Assembly: GCA_028823855.1 (NCBI GenBank)
Contig: JAPPFL010000041.1
Span: 18,171 to 82,170, forward strand
Origin: Albidovulum sp.
Lineage (GTDB): Bacteria; Pseudomonadota; Alphaproteobacteria; Rhodobacterales; Rhodobacteraceae
Reading direction: 5' to 3'
Length of the DNA stretch: 64,000 bases
The position numbers were made by a program, and so were the translations under genes. Of the stretch, positions 55,911 through 64,000 are shown piece by piece. The notes beneath the pieces are model-generated. The model worked only from the letters and a program-made list of their open reading frames with translations, did no database searches and was not told the DNA's origin. Every line of letters begins with the position of its first letter. Position 1 is the first letter of the stretch.

Positions 55911-57182
55911 ATGATTCAAACATTGTGCAGAGTCGTCAAAGCGGCCGGTGTCGCGGTCGTGGTTTCATTGGCCGCGACATCGCTTGCTTCGGCGGGCGTT
56001 TTAAAACTCGTCTCATGGCAAAAGGACGAAAGCGGAGTCGGCTCGTGGTGGTCGAGCCTCATCTCGGAATTCGAGGCGTCGCATCCGGGCACGACGATCG
56101 AATGGACAAAGGTTGATCGCGGCCAATACGTCGATCAGATGACAACTCTTTTCGCGGGAGGCCAACCGCCGCATATAGTGCACCTCGCATCGTTCGAATA
56201 TCAAAGTTTTGCGGAAAACGGATGGCTCGAGAATCTTGATCCGTGGCTGGATGCCGCCGGCATAGATCGGGCCGGATGGGCCGGACAGGACACTTGCGTC
56301 TGGAACGGCGAGACAGCGTGTATCATGCTGCTCTATTTTGGCTTCATCATGGCTTACAACGAAGAAATCCTCGCCGCCGAAGGCCTCGATGTCCCAACAA
56401 ACTTCGACGAATTCATGGCGGCGGTGCGCGCCACCACGAAGGATTTGAACGGCGACGGCATTGTCGATCAATATGGAACCGGGCACGAGACCAGGGGCGG
56501 ACCGGGCCAGTACCTCACCGAAATGCTAAATTACGTACTTGATGCCGGCGCGTATTGGACGGACAAGCAAGGCAACGTGACCATGGATACTCCGGAAATG
56601 GTCGAGGGCTTGCGCAGGTGGAAAACTGTTATAACTGAAGGGCTTTCTCCCGCCGATTCCTCCGCTGGCGAGATTCGAACGCTCTTCGCGGACGGCAAGA
56701 TCGCGCTTCGGCTGGACGGGCCCTGGCTTTATCCGATCATCATCAAGGGCGCCGCTGCCGACAAAATCATAGTTACCGCTCCCGCTCTGTCACCCCCAGT
56801 CGGCGGGTCTTCGAATGTCCTCGGTATGGCGAGCGAGATTTCCGACGAAGAAAAGCAGCTCGTCGCGGATTTCATTGCCCTTGCTATGTCGCCGAAATTC
56901 CAGAGAGACTACGCGGTCGTAGCGCATCTGACGCCGCCCAGTCCAACCGCGGATGTAACGGGAGCTGAAGAAGGCACGCCGCACTTCGCCCTTCTGGTCG
57001 AGACGCAGCAGGCCGCGGCCGCCGCCGGAGTTGACAGGATTCCAACTGGGCTCGAAGTACAGTACAACGCGTTCGGAAAAATGGTTAAGGAAGAAGCGAC
57101 GCGGATGATAATCGAGGACCTAGACCCGGCTGAAGTCGTTAAAACGATGCAGGCTAAGGCCGAGGCGATTCAAGCCCAATAG
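55911..57182 (+). CDS. sugar ABC transporter substrate-binding protein (family 1, UgpB/MalE-like)
   Basis: A 423-residue exported protein: signal peptide of about 28 residues (cleavage after ASA), then KLVSWQKDESGVGSWWSSLI and the family-1 features VDQMTTLFAGGQPPHIVHLA and IALRLDGPWLYP. ATG 55911 is chosen over an ATG five codons earlier because of its ribosome-binding site. It is the receptor for the two permeases downstream and the MalK-type ATPase. The ligand is probably a sugar or sugar-acid derivative given the neighbouring enzymes. Confidence 0.92.
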   Translation: MIQTLCRVVKAAGVAVVVSLAATSLASAGVLKLVSWQKDESGVGSWWSSLISEFEASHPGTTIEWTKVDRGQYVDQMTTLFAGGQPPHIVHLASFEYQSFAENGWLENLDPWLDAAGIDRAGWAGQDTCVWNGETACIMLLYFGFIMAYNEEILAAEGLDVPTNFDEFMAAVRATTKDLNGDGIVDQYGTGHETRGGPGQYLTEMLNYVLDAGAYWTDKQGNVTMDTPEMVEGLRRWKTVITEGLSPADSSAGEIRTLFADGKIALRLDGPWLYPIIIKGAAADKIIVTAPALSPPVGGSSNVLGMASEISDEEKQLVADFIALAMSPKFQRDYAVVAHLTPPSPTADVTGAEEGTPHFALLVETQQAAAAAGVDRIPTGLEVQYNAFGKMVKEEATRMIIEDLDPAEVVKTMQAKAEAIQAQ

Positions 57183-57197
57183 GCCTAGCCGCGAACT

Positions 57198-57224
57198 CGG
57201 ACCGGTATTTCAAATGCCGGTCCG
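57198..57224. terminator. stem-loop between binding-protein and permease genes
   Basis: CGGACCGG-(11)-CCGGTCCG is a perfect 8-base stem 15 bases after the stop. No T-run follows. It resembles the mRNA-stabilising hairpins that let the receptor be made in excess of permeases. Confidence 0.6.
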
Positions 57225-57257
57225 GCGAACCTGTATTTTACGAAACCGGAAATCCAA

Positions 57258-58166
57258 TTGACATCAAGGTTCGCACTTGATCTGGCGCGACCAAGCCGTC
57301 GGCACTGGCTCGGATATATTTTGCTGGCGCCAGCGGTTATTTTGGTCGCGCTTATCATAGTCTACCCGCTGGTCGTTTCGCTCGACCTCTCATTCCAAAA
57401 AGTGGGCATTGCTAGGCTGGATCAGCCCAGAAAGGAATTCACGCTTGTAAACTACAAGCGACTCTTTTCGTCGGCGGAATTCTGGTATGCCTGCTGGGTG
57501 ACCTTGAAACTAGTTACGGTCGTAACTGCGGTTTGCTTTTTGATTGGACTTGGAACTGCGCTTCTGGTCAACCACAAATTCAAGGGCAAAACGGTTGCCA
57601 GGCTGCTTGTAGCTCTGCCGTGGGCTATTCCCGAAGTCATCGCCGTCGTAATTTTCGCGTGGATTTTCGACAGTTCGTTCGGGCTCATGAACTGGATACT
57701 GGTTACGTCCGGCCTTTCGGAAAAGATGATAAGCTGGTTTTCGCAGCCTGTTCCGGCGTTTTCAGTCGTTTCCGTCGTTTTGATCTGGAAGGGATACCCA
57801 TTCGTTTCGATCATGACCTTGGCCGGCTTGCAATCGATTCCGGAAGATTTTTACAGCGCGGCGAAGGTTGACGGCGCGAACGCTTTGCAACGGCTTCGCT
57901 ACATCACGCTGCCGGTACTGATGCCTGTGCTTGGCGTAACGACCGTGCTCGTAGTCCTATGGGTTTTTCGCGACTTTTCGATAATCAAGGTACTTACTGA
58001 CGGAGGACCGGTCGGAGCGACGACCACGCTTTCGATCATGACCTACGAACAAGCCTTCGGGTTCTTCAATTTCGGATACGCGTCGGCGGTGGGGATGGTT
58101 ACGCTAGTCTTCTGCGTCCTTGCCAGCCTGCTCATGCTCGGCCACCGAGCCAAAGCAATGTATTAA
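57258..58166 (+). CDS. sugar ABC transporter permease (MalF/UgpA-like)
   Basis: A 302-residue membrane protein with six helices; first LGYILLAPAVILVALIIVYP; coupling (EAA) loop YSAAKVDGANALQRLRYITL; and the late helix TVLVVLWVFRDFSIIKVLTD. The TTG at 57258 is the only plausible start. It pairs with the second permease, which starts 12 bases after its stop. Confidence 0.93.
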   Translation: MTSRFALDLARPSRRHWLGYILLAPAVILVALIIVYPLVVSLDLSFQKVGIARLDQPRKEFTLVNYKRLFSSAEFWYACWVTLKLVTVVTAVCFLIGLGTALLVNHKFKGKTVARLLVALPWAIPEVIAVVIFAWIFDSSFGLMNWILVTSGLSEKMISWFSQPVPAFSVVSVVLIWKGYPFVSIMTLAGLQSIPEDFYSAAKVDGANALQRLRYITLPVLMPVLGVTTVLVVLWVFRDFSIIKVLTDGGPVGATTTLSIMTYEQAFGFFNFGYASAVGMVTLVFCVLASLLMLGHRAKAMY

Positions 58167-58177
58167 GCGGCGAGGTC

Positions 58178-59008
58178 GTGAAGAGAACGCTCGCGCAGTC
58201 CATTCGCCTCTATCTCGGGGTAGGGGTCGTTTGCGCAATTTTGATTTTCCCGATCTATTGGCTGTTCATTACCGCGCTTTCGACAACGCTCGAATTGAAG
58301 GCTCTTCCTCCGACGTTCTGGCCCGACCCTCCCCAATGGCAAACATTCGCCAAGGTGGCGGAAGAACGACCAATTCTCCTTTGGCTCGCGAATTCCACGA
58401 TCGCCGCGGTAGGTTCGGTCGTTCTGTCCATGTTCGTATCGGTATTGGCGGGATACAGCCTATCGAGATTCCATGTGCGAGGCGGCAACAGCATGGGACT
58501 ATTCATACTGACGGCGAAAATGCTTCCGGCAACTCTGCTCGTGATCCCGCTTTTTTCGATTTTCAGAAGCGTCGGGCTGATCGGAAGCATCTGGTCGCTG
58601 ATAATTGCGCATTCCACATTGATCATCCCGTTTACAACCTGGATGCTGAAAGGCTATTTCGATACGATTCCGAAGGAATTGGAGCAAGCCGCGATGGTTG
58701 ACGGCTGTTCGCCGCTTGGAGCCATGGTTCGCGTAATTCTTCCGGTCTCCGCTCCCGGCCTTGCCGCGACTTCCCTGTACGCGTTCGTTCTGTCGTGGGC
58801 CGACTACGCCTACGCCCGCACCTTTTTGACCAATTCCCAAAACAACTGGACGGCCAATCTTGGAATTACGACGATGCGAGGCGAATACGTCACCGACTGG
58901 AACGAAATTGCCGCCGTGTCGGTATTTGTCGCGATACCGATCGTCGTGATCTATCTATTCCTAGAGCGTTACCTAGTAGGCGGACTGACCGCCGGAGCAG
59001 AGAAATAA
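58178..59008 (+). CDS. sugar ABC transporter permease (MalG/UgpE-like)
   Basis: A 276-residue partner permease. Conserved blocks: FPIYWLFITALSTTLELKAL, NSTIAAVGSVVLSMFVSVLA, and coupling loop QAAMVDGCSPLGAMVRVILP. GTG start at 58178. Its TAA overlaps the ATPase ATG by one base, so translation is coupled. Confidence 0.93.
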   Translation: MKRTLAQSIRLYLGVGVVCAILIFPIYWLFITALSTTLELKALPPTFWPDPPQWQTFAKVAEERPILLWLANSTIAAVGSVVLSMFVSVLAGYSLSRFHVRGGNSMGLFILTAKMLPATLLVIPLFSIFRSVGLIGSIWSLIIAHSTLIIPFTTWMLKGYFDTIPKELEQAAMVDGCSPLGAMVRVILPVSAPGLAATSLYAFVLSWADYAYARTFLTNSQNNWTANLGITTMRGEYVTDWNEIAAVSVFVAIPIVVIYLFLERYLVGGLTAGAEK

Positions 59009-60117
59009 TGGCCAACATCAGCATCCGAGACGTTTACAAAAACTACGGAACCGAAAACGTTCTCAAGACCTTTTCATTGGAAATTCAAGACGGTGAATTC
59101 GTCGTGCTCGTTGGTCCCTCCGGATGCGGCAAATCGACGATTCTAAAAATTATCGCCGGTCTGGAGCCCGCTTCGGGCGGTCAGATATTCCTAGGCGAAC
59201 GGGACGTTACTGATTTTGCGCCAGGCGACCGCGATGTCGCGATGGTATTCCAAAATTACGCACTCTACCCGCATTTGACGGTCAGGCAAAATATTGGATT
59301 CGGACTAAAGATGCGAGGAATGAAGGCGCGAGATATCGAACGCCGGGTCGTTGACGCGGCGAAAATACTCGCGGTCGACAGCTATCTCAATCGGCGTCCC
59401 AAGGATCTTTCCGGAGGGCAGCGCCAGCGCGTAGCGCTGGGTCGCGCGATTGTCCGAGAACCTCAGGCATTCCTGATGGACGAGCCGCTGTCCAACCTCG
59501 ATGCGAAACTTCGCGTCCACATGAGGGCGGAAATCGGAGCGCTACACAAAAGAATAGGCGTTACTACGGTGTATGTGACGCACGACCAGATCGAAGCAAT
59601 GACGATGGCGGATCGAGTGGCCATCCTTCGCGAAGGCGAAATCCAGCAGATCGCGGATCCCGACACGATGTTCCAGGATCCCGCCAACCTGTTCGTCGCC
59701 GGTTTTATTGGCTCTCCCGGCATGAATTTTATCCGGGCGTCTCCGACCGACTTGGGAGGCTCGCCGGCTGTCGAGTTATTTGGGTTGAAAGTTCCGGTCG
59801 GCGGGCGGCAAATCGGAAAAACCGGAAATTTGATCGCCGGCATAAGACCGGAGCATTTCAGTGTTGGAGAAGGAGAATTCACCTTGAATCTTCGACCGAC
59901 CTTGGTCGAAAGCCTTGGATCCGAAAAGTACGTTTATTTCGACGGCGGCGACAATCTGGTCGAGCGCGCCGCGGACTCGGAAGGGGAGGTCGCCAAGGGT
60001 CTGATCGCCCGAATTGGCCAGCAAGGACGAATTAGGGAAGGAGAGTCGGTTCCGCTTTCGTTCGAATCGGAAAATCTCTATCTTTTCGACGCGGACACCG
60101 AGTCGGTTATTCGCTAG
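59008..60117 (+). CDS. sugar ABC transporter ATP-binding protein (UgpC/MalK-like)
   Basis: A 369-residue ATPase: Walker A GPSGCGKST near residue 37, Q-loop VFQNYALYPHLTV, signature LSGGQRQRVALGRA, Walker B FLMDEPLSNLDA, switch VTHDQIEAMTMAD, then a C-terminal OB-type regulatory domain (IAGIRPEHFS). It energises the two permeases. The open frame upstream (from 58795) overlaps the permease and is not used. Confidence 0.95.
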   Translation: MANISIRDVYKNYGTENVLKTFSLEIQDGEFVVLVGPSGCGKSTILKIIAGLEPASGGQIFLGERDVTDFAPGDRDVAMVFQNYALYPHLTVRQNIGFGLKMRGMKARDIERRVVDAAKILAVDSYLNRRPKDLSGGQRQRVALGRAIVREPQAFLMDEPLSNLDAKLRVHMRAEIGALHKRIGVTTVYVTHDQIEAMTMADRVAILREGEIQQIADPDTMFQDPANLFVAGFIGSPGMNFIRASPTDLGGSPAVELFGLKVPVGGRQIGKTGNLIAGIRPEHFSVGEGEFTLNLRPTLVESLGSEKYVYFDGGDNLVERAADSEGEVAKGLIARIGQQGRIREGESVPLSFESENLYLFDADTESVIR

Positions 60118-61125
60118 ATGATAGTTCTCGTCACGGGATCGTCCGGCCGCATTGGCTCGCGCCTGGTTTCGACTCTTATGGACCGTGGGATGACGGTTCG
60201 CGGGTTCGACGTGCGCCCTCGCCCAATTGAGAATGAGGGCTACGACGAAGAAATCGGGTCGCTGCAGGATCGCGCCGCCGTCGAGCGATCCGTCGCTGGA
60301 GTCGAAGCCGTAGTGCATTTGGGCGCCTTCATGTCGTGGCGCCCCGAGGACGAGAACCGTCTATTCCAAGTGAATTGCGAGGGAACCCGAGTTCTTCTTG
60401 GCGCCGCCGCGTGTGCCGGCGTCAGGCGATTAGTTTTTGCAAGCTCGGGCGAAGTCTATCCGGAAAACAGTCCAGTCCGTCAGCCGATTTTGGAGAATCA
60501 TCCGCTTAGGCCATCGTCCCATTACGGCTTGACCAAGCTGATGGGAGAGGAATTAGTTCGCTTCTTTGCGCGCACGCGAAAACTGGAAACCGTTATTCTG
60601 CGGTTTTCGCATGTTCAGGACGCAAGCGAACTGCTTGATGAAAATAGCTTTTTTTCGGGTCCACGCTTTTTTTTCGGTCCTCGAATTCGGCAGCAGGAAC
60701 AACTCGGCAACCACGATTTGGCCGAACAAATGCGTCGTTCGGATCCCGGCACGCCTGCGCACATCCTGCCGAGAAGCTCTTTCGGCCGCCCGTTCAGAAT
60801 GCATATTACGGACACCCGCGACATCGTAGAAGGAATAGTCCTGGCTTTGGAAGCGGATTCGGCAGCGGGCGAAACCTTCAATCTGGGCGCGACGGAGCCC
60901 GTTGACTTTGAACTCCTAGTGTCGAAAATGTCGGAGATCACAGGCTATCCGGTAGTTGCATTCGACTACCCGGGAGAGGGCGTCTTCTACACTACATCCA
61001 ACGAAAAGATACGGCGCAAGCTGGGCTTTGTGCCGCGCTGGTCGATTGACCGGATGCTGGACGAGGCCGCGGGCGCGCGCAAAGCGCGCTTGGAAAAAGC
61101 AACATATCGAATTGTCGGGAGCTAG
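60118..61125 (+). CDS. NAD-dependent epimerase/dehydratase (extended SDR)
   Basis: A 335-residue extended SDR: MIVLVTGSSGRIGSRLVSTL nucleotide site, VHLGAFMSW, VFASSGEVYPENSPV with the catalytic Ser, and Tyr136-Lys140 in SSHYGLTKLMGEEL. It starts right at the ATPase stop codon and is the last gene of the ABC operon. Such enzymes isomerise or oxidise nucleotide- or free sugars; this one probably converts the imported sugar. Confidence 0.9.
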   Translation: MIVLVTGSSGRIGSRLVSTLMDRGMTVRGFDVRPRPIENEGYDEEIGSLQDRAAVERSVAGVEAVVHLGAFMSWRPEDENRLFQVNCEGTRVLLGAAACAGVRRLVFASSGEVYPENSPVRQPILENHPLRPSSHYGLTKLMGEELVRFFARTRKLETVILRFSHVQDASELLDENSFFSGPRFFFGPRIRQQEQLGNHDLAEQMRRSDPGTPAHILPRSSFGRPFRMHITDTRDIVEGIVLALEADSAAGETFNLGATEPVDFELLVSKMSEITGYPVVAFDYPGEGVFYTTSNEKIRRKLGFVPRWSIDRMLDEAAGARKARLEKATYRIVGS

Positions 61126-61389
61126 CGGGTAAAGGGATTAAGAAGGCTTGGCTCAAACGCTCGATAATTTGAAAAAACTGGCGGTCCTGCTGACCTGCGC
61201 GTTAGCGAAATGCGCCGTTCGCGACAGAATCGACGGCGATAGACAAGCGAAGCGTCTTCCGGCAATTTCAAGTTCAATGCGCCTGGTTCTTTTTTTGAAA
61301 CAGGACTTTCTACCTCGGTTCGCTTCAACAATTCTTACCGATTGAAACGATTGTTCTGGCCTGGGACGGCGCTACCTGCGAATCTCGGT

Positions 61390-62160
61390 TCAACCTGTGG
61401 ATACTACTCCTCCGTCAATCGCGACAAGTTGGCCGGTGATCATTCTGCTGGCTGACGATGCCAGAAAGAGGCAGCCGCCGACTATGTCTTCGGGCTTGAG
61501 ATGCTGCTTGAGGCACTGCTTCTGCAGCTGCCTTTCCAGCCGTTCCGGCGTTGCCCAAAATTTCATTTGCCTCTCCGTAAGCACCCAACCCGGCGCAATC
61601 GCGTTCACTCGAATTCTCTCGCGCCCGTATTCTCTCGCGAGACCTCGGGTCAAACCAGTGATCGAGGCGTTGGCGCATACGTATGCTGGCAATCCGGCTG
61701 CTCCGGCCATATAGGAGATCGAAGAAAAATTTATGATTGAACCGCCGCCATTCAGCTTCATTGAAGGCGCGACCGACTGCGCGGCAAAGAAATATGGTCT
61801 CAAGTTTATCGCATGGTTGCGGTTCCAGTCTTCGACAGAAAGTTCTTCCGTTCTATGCCTCGTATCGTTTGCCGCATTGTTTACGAGCACTTCAATGGTT
61901 CCAAATTCACTAGCGACGGCCTCCATAGCCTTCCCGAGCTCCGCAAGGTCGGTTAGGTCGCAACGTATGAACACTGGTCTCGACCCGGTTTCGACCTCCA
62001 TTTTGTCGCAGAACTCGGTTCCGTCGGAGCGCTGCAGGAAAGCGACTCTAGCGCCCTGGCCGAGAAATCCTTCGGTCAACGCCGCTCCTATTCCAGAACC
62101 TCCACCGGTTATGACTGTCGCTCTGCCTTTCAGGTCGGAATAAGTCGCTTCGGGCATCAT
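61390..62160 (-). CDS. short-chain dehydrogenase/reductase with Asn in place of the catalytic Lys
   Basis: A 256-residue classical SDR: ATVITGGGSGIGAALTEGFL nucleotide site, VLVNNAAND, SIINFSSISYMAG with the catalytic Ser, and AYVCANASITGLTRGLAREY. The last should be Y-x-x-x-K, but position 164 is Asn (codon AAC), so the catalytic lysine is missing. The rest (IRVNAIAPGWV; LASSASRMITGQLVAIDGG) is intact. AAGGAG lies before ATG 62160; a second ATG is at 62157. It converges on the epimerase operon. It may be inactive, act on an unusual substrate, or be a recent mutant. Confidence 0.88.
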   Translation of the reverse strand: MMPEATYSDLKGRATVITGGGSGIGAALTEGFLGQGARVAFLQRSDGTEFCDKMEVETGSRPVFIRCDLTDLAELGKAMEAVASEFGTIEVLVNNAANDTRHRTEELSVEDWNRNHAINLRPYFFAAQSVAPSMKLNGGGSIINFSSISYMAGAAGLPAYVCANASITGLTRGLAREYGRERIRVNAIAPGWVLTERQMKFWATPERLERQLQKQCLKQHLKPEDIVGGCLFLASSASRMITGQLVAIDGGVVSTG

Positions 62161-63511
62161 CCGCTGGCTCTCCTTGCGTGGCAGTCCCCGCCTCGTCAAG
62201 ACACGGTGATCGACAATTGCGTTCCGGGCCGGAAGCATCCGGGTCGACCGGCATTCGGGCGACGACTTAGACACCCTCCTTTTTCGTATCGATGGCATAC
62301 GAGATGCTCGACCAATGCGGCGCGGAGTCCGACTATAGAAAAACTTGCAATTGTCAAATGAGATTCTCGTGCGCGGCAACTTGAGCAGCGCAAGTATTCG
62401 GGCAATGTATCGACCTCTATTTTGCAAGACTGTTGCCCGAACGAGTTGCGACAGCATTTGGCTCTCACGGCATGGAATTGGGTTTTCGGGAAACGATTCT
62501 CTGCCGGCGAAGCCTCTCTGCGACAGACATTGCGGCCGGTGATGCACAAGATCGGGAGCGAACTGGATTCGAAAATTTCTTCTGGCAGGTTCCGGGCCCG
62601 GCATAGTCGCGGAAAGGCGGTGGAATCGAGTCTCGTGTCGCCGCCATTGATTCCTTGGATATTTTGGCGAGTCGGGCGGCCTGCTCGGTTCGAGGCGATC
62701 TCGTCGTCGCCGAATTCACGCCTTGTCCTGCGCCAAGCTATCCGGATTGGAAGCCAAATATCCTTATCCCTCGATGTATTCGCTTCTCGAAGAGGACCAG
62801 TTAGGCCCGCGCCGATGAGTTCAAAGGTCTTGAGAGGTGATACGCAGTTGCTTCTCTTTCTCGATATCCTCACGTACCGAAAGGCAGAAGCAGTCGCGTT
62901 GCTCCGGCTAGGCTTACCGGCCAAGGCGCCGACCCCGGAGAAGTTTGGTGCCGATAAACTCGTCGTTTTGCGACTGAGTCTCAGGCTAACCTCCGGCCAT
63001 TTGAATGCCCGAAATTTTTGCGCAAGAGAATATTCTCTTGAGGGCGTTTGTTGACGACAAGCCGAACGAGTTGGAAGCCAGTTGGCGGGGTCTCGTGGCT
63101 CGAGGGCCTGTTTGAAACAGAGCCGTGAAAGGCGAGCGCTCGTTGATACGCGAAGAATTGAATGAGGGGCAAGAAACTCCGGTACGCGTATCTGGTCGGC
63201 TAGCGAATTTTCCTCATGAATAGTAAAGGGCTCCGTAGAGCGGTCACGGGTCTGCGCGAGCATCACCATGCCTTGAAACCTCAACTCTTCTCGGCTAGCC
63301 TCGATTCCCAACTAAAGCAAATTGCATGACATTTTAGCCGCTCCGGCGAGCGGCGGAGCCAGAGACGCGCGGCTCTCCGGCCAGTTCGGAGTCATTCTTT
63401 ATGATATTTTGATAGTTGTTTCCACGTTATCGTATCGAATCAAGCTCCGCCTCGCCGCGGCCGCGGCCGCGCGCCCGTCCCGGACGCCGAAGCCCGGCAG
63501 CGCGCCTGTTC
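62161..63511. other. 1.35-kb region, no gene recognised
   Basis: A 371-codon frame (62196-63311, minus) and a 210-codon frame (62422-63054, plus) are open, but neither resembles a family, shows consistent amphipathic composition, or has a good ribosome-binding site. They overlap each other antisense, so at most one could be real. Confidence 0.4.
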
Positions 63512-63679
63512 GATCTTCGCCAGAAGACCGTTCACATCCCGCGGCGGCAGCTTGTGCAGACCGGCACTCGACGCGCCCGCCGCATCCCCAACCGCCAGGA
63601 TCTAGCTCTTGTTGCCGGCTTCCAGCGCCGCATAAATCGCAGTAGTCTCCTCCGAGAGGGGAGTGACTGTTTCAACCAT
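63512..63679 (-). mobile_element. IS110-family transposase 5' fragment, copy B (nonsense codon)
   Basis: From ATG 63679, preceded by AAAGGAG, the frame reads VETVTPLSEETTAIYAALEA, GNKS, then TAG at 63604, then ILAVGDAAGASSAGLHKLPP and RDVNGLLAKIEQAR. IS110 homologues carry a Trp at the TAG position; copy A has Arg (CGG), so both derive from TGG. Homology fades below 63512 into Arg-rich sequence. Confidence 0.75.
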
Positions 63680-63808
63680 TCCTTGCTCCTTTCATTCTTC
63701 AGGCAGGGAGCCCCGGTCCATCCGACAGGGCTCCTCGCCGCTCCGCGTCCGCCTCCGGTTCAACCGCAGATCGACGCTCGCCTCAACCCGGAATCATGGT
63801 ATCTGAAG
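63680..63808 (-). ncRNA. IS110 5' untranslated leader, candidate bridge-RNA region, copy B
   Basis: Second copy of the 129-base leader found at 36039-36167, with the same length and the same distal end-point (CTGAAG). See that entry for reasoning. Confidence 0.45.
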
Positions 63809-64000
63809 GCCCGCGAGGGCATCGAAGTCAGCGAGGCTACCGTCGCCCGCGTCATTAGGAAGGCGGGGCTGCCCCGGCTCAGGTGCCGCGGCCCGCGCGG
63901 TCCCGGACGGCCCGAGCGCGCCGCCGCCGCCGACCGGCGCCAGCTCGACCTCGCCAGGATCGACCTCGACGGCCTGCTCGACCCGGCCCGCGACCCGGGA
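63809..64000 (+). mobile_element. transposase N-terminal (helix-turn-helix) fragment, runs off the window
   Basis: Beyond the IS110 leader the plus strand encodes AREGIEVSEATVARVIRKAG, LPRLRCRGPRGPGRPERAAA and DLARIDLDGLLDPARDPG, an HTH followed by an Arg/Pro-rich linker as in several transposases. The sequence is very GC-rich and continues past base 64000. The exact family is not identifiable from this piece. Confidence 0.5.

Noticed and set aside
62196..63311. A 371-codon minus-strand frame
   Set aside because: Arg/Ser-rich, no motifs, no ribosome-binding site, and overlapped by another long antisense frame; likely chance openness.
8115..63679. Recoding of TGA or TAG as an amino acid, to explain the many in-frame stops
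   Set aside because: Intact genes here end normally at TGA and TAG, and the interrupted genes also carry frameshifts. Decay is simpler.

Overview
The window looks like a chromosomal segment of an alphaproteobacterium. The markers are a class I lysyl-tRNA synthetase, an NDUFS4-type respiratory complex I accessory subunit, uvrB, a tRNA-Arg(UCU), and a high density of solute-binding-protein transporters (TRAP, tripartite tricarboxylate and ABC). Coding density is low. The spaces between intact operons hold many decayed genes (a Fic protein, TnpB, a metallophosphoesterase, a conserved unknown, at least nine transposases and a group II intron protein). This pattern fits a genome that is host-associated or otherwise losing genes after insertion-sequence expansion; that lifestyle reading is inference.

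Layout. 1-26.8 kb is a set of small catabolic operons: luciferase-like oxidoreductase, hydrolase and polysaccharide-deacetylase-like enzyme; LysR with Gfo/Idh/MocA dehydrogenase, divergent from flavin reductase and carboxymuconolactone decarboxylase-like protein; a beta-hydroxyacid dehydrogenase; a damaged TRAP transporter with cupin, DUF1330 and quinone oxidoreductase; a metallo-beta-lactamase-fold hydrolase; a GntR regulator in front of an SsuABC/TauABC-like ABC transporter, amidohydrolase and dehydrogenase; a solitary HipA-like kinase; RidA with a DUF1932-type dehydrogenase. 26.8-29 kb holds TerB and lysyl-tRNA synthetase.

30.5-40.4 kb is a graveyard of mobile DNA: remnants of IS4 (two kinds), IS66 (two pieces), IS21 with its terminal repeats, IS110 (two pieces), IS1634, IS630, IS5 and a group II intron reverse transcriptase, many frameshifted and butted against each other. 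In the middle, 36.36-38.32 kb, sits an intact, AT-rich two-gene operon unlike its surroundings: a pentapeptide-repeat potassium-channel-like protein followed, with a 4-base overlap, by a DNA polymerase beta-type nucleotidyltransferase. It is the best candidate here for an undescribed system, perhaps signal-gated defence. An IS110 5' end with its 129-base untranslated leader occurs twice (36.0 and 63.7 kb). By my hand count the leader is better conserved than the coding part, as expected if it encodes the guide (bridge) RNA known from IS110 elements.

40.5-45 kb returns to housekeeping (uvrB, NDUFS4-like, tRNA-Arg) and a uronate-dehydrogenase-like gene. 45.7-62.2 kb is a large sugar-acid region: LysR; TctC-TctB-TctA; sulfatase; DapA-family lyase; enolase-superfamily dehydratase; a sugar ABC transporter (binding protein, two permeases, MalK-type ATPase); an NAD-dependent epimerase; and a convergent short-chain dehydrogenase. 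Together these enzymes are consistent with uptake, desulfation and oxidative breakdown of sulfated or acidic sugars, with specific substrates inferred only.
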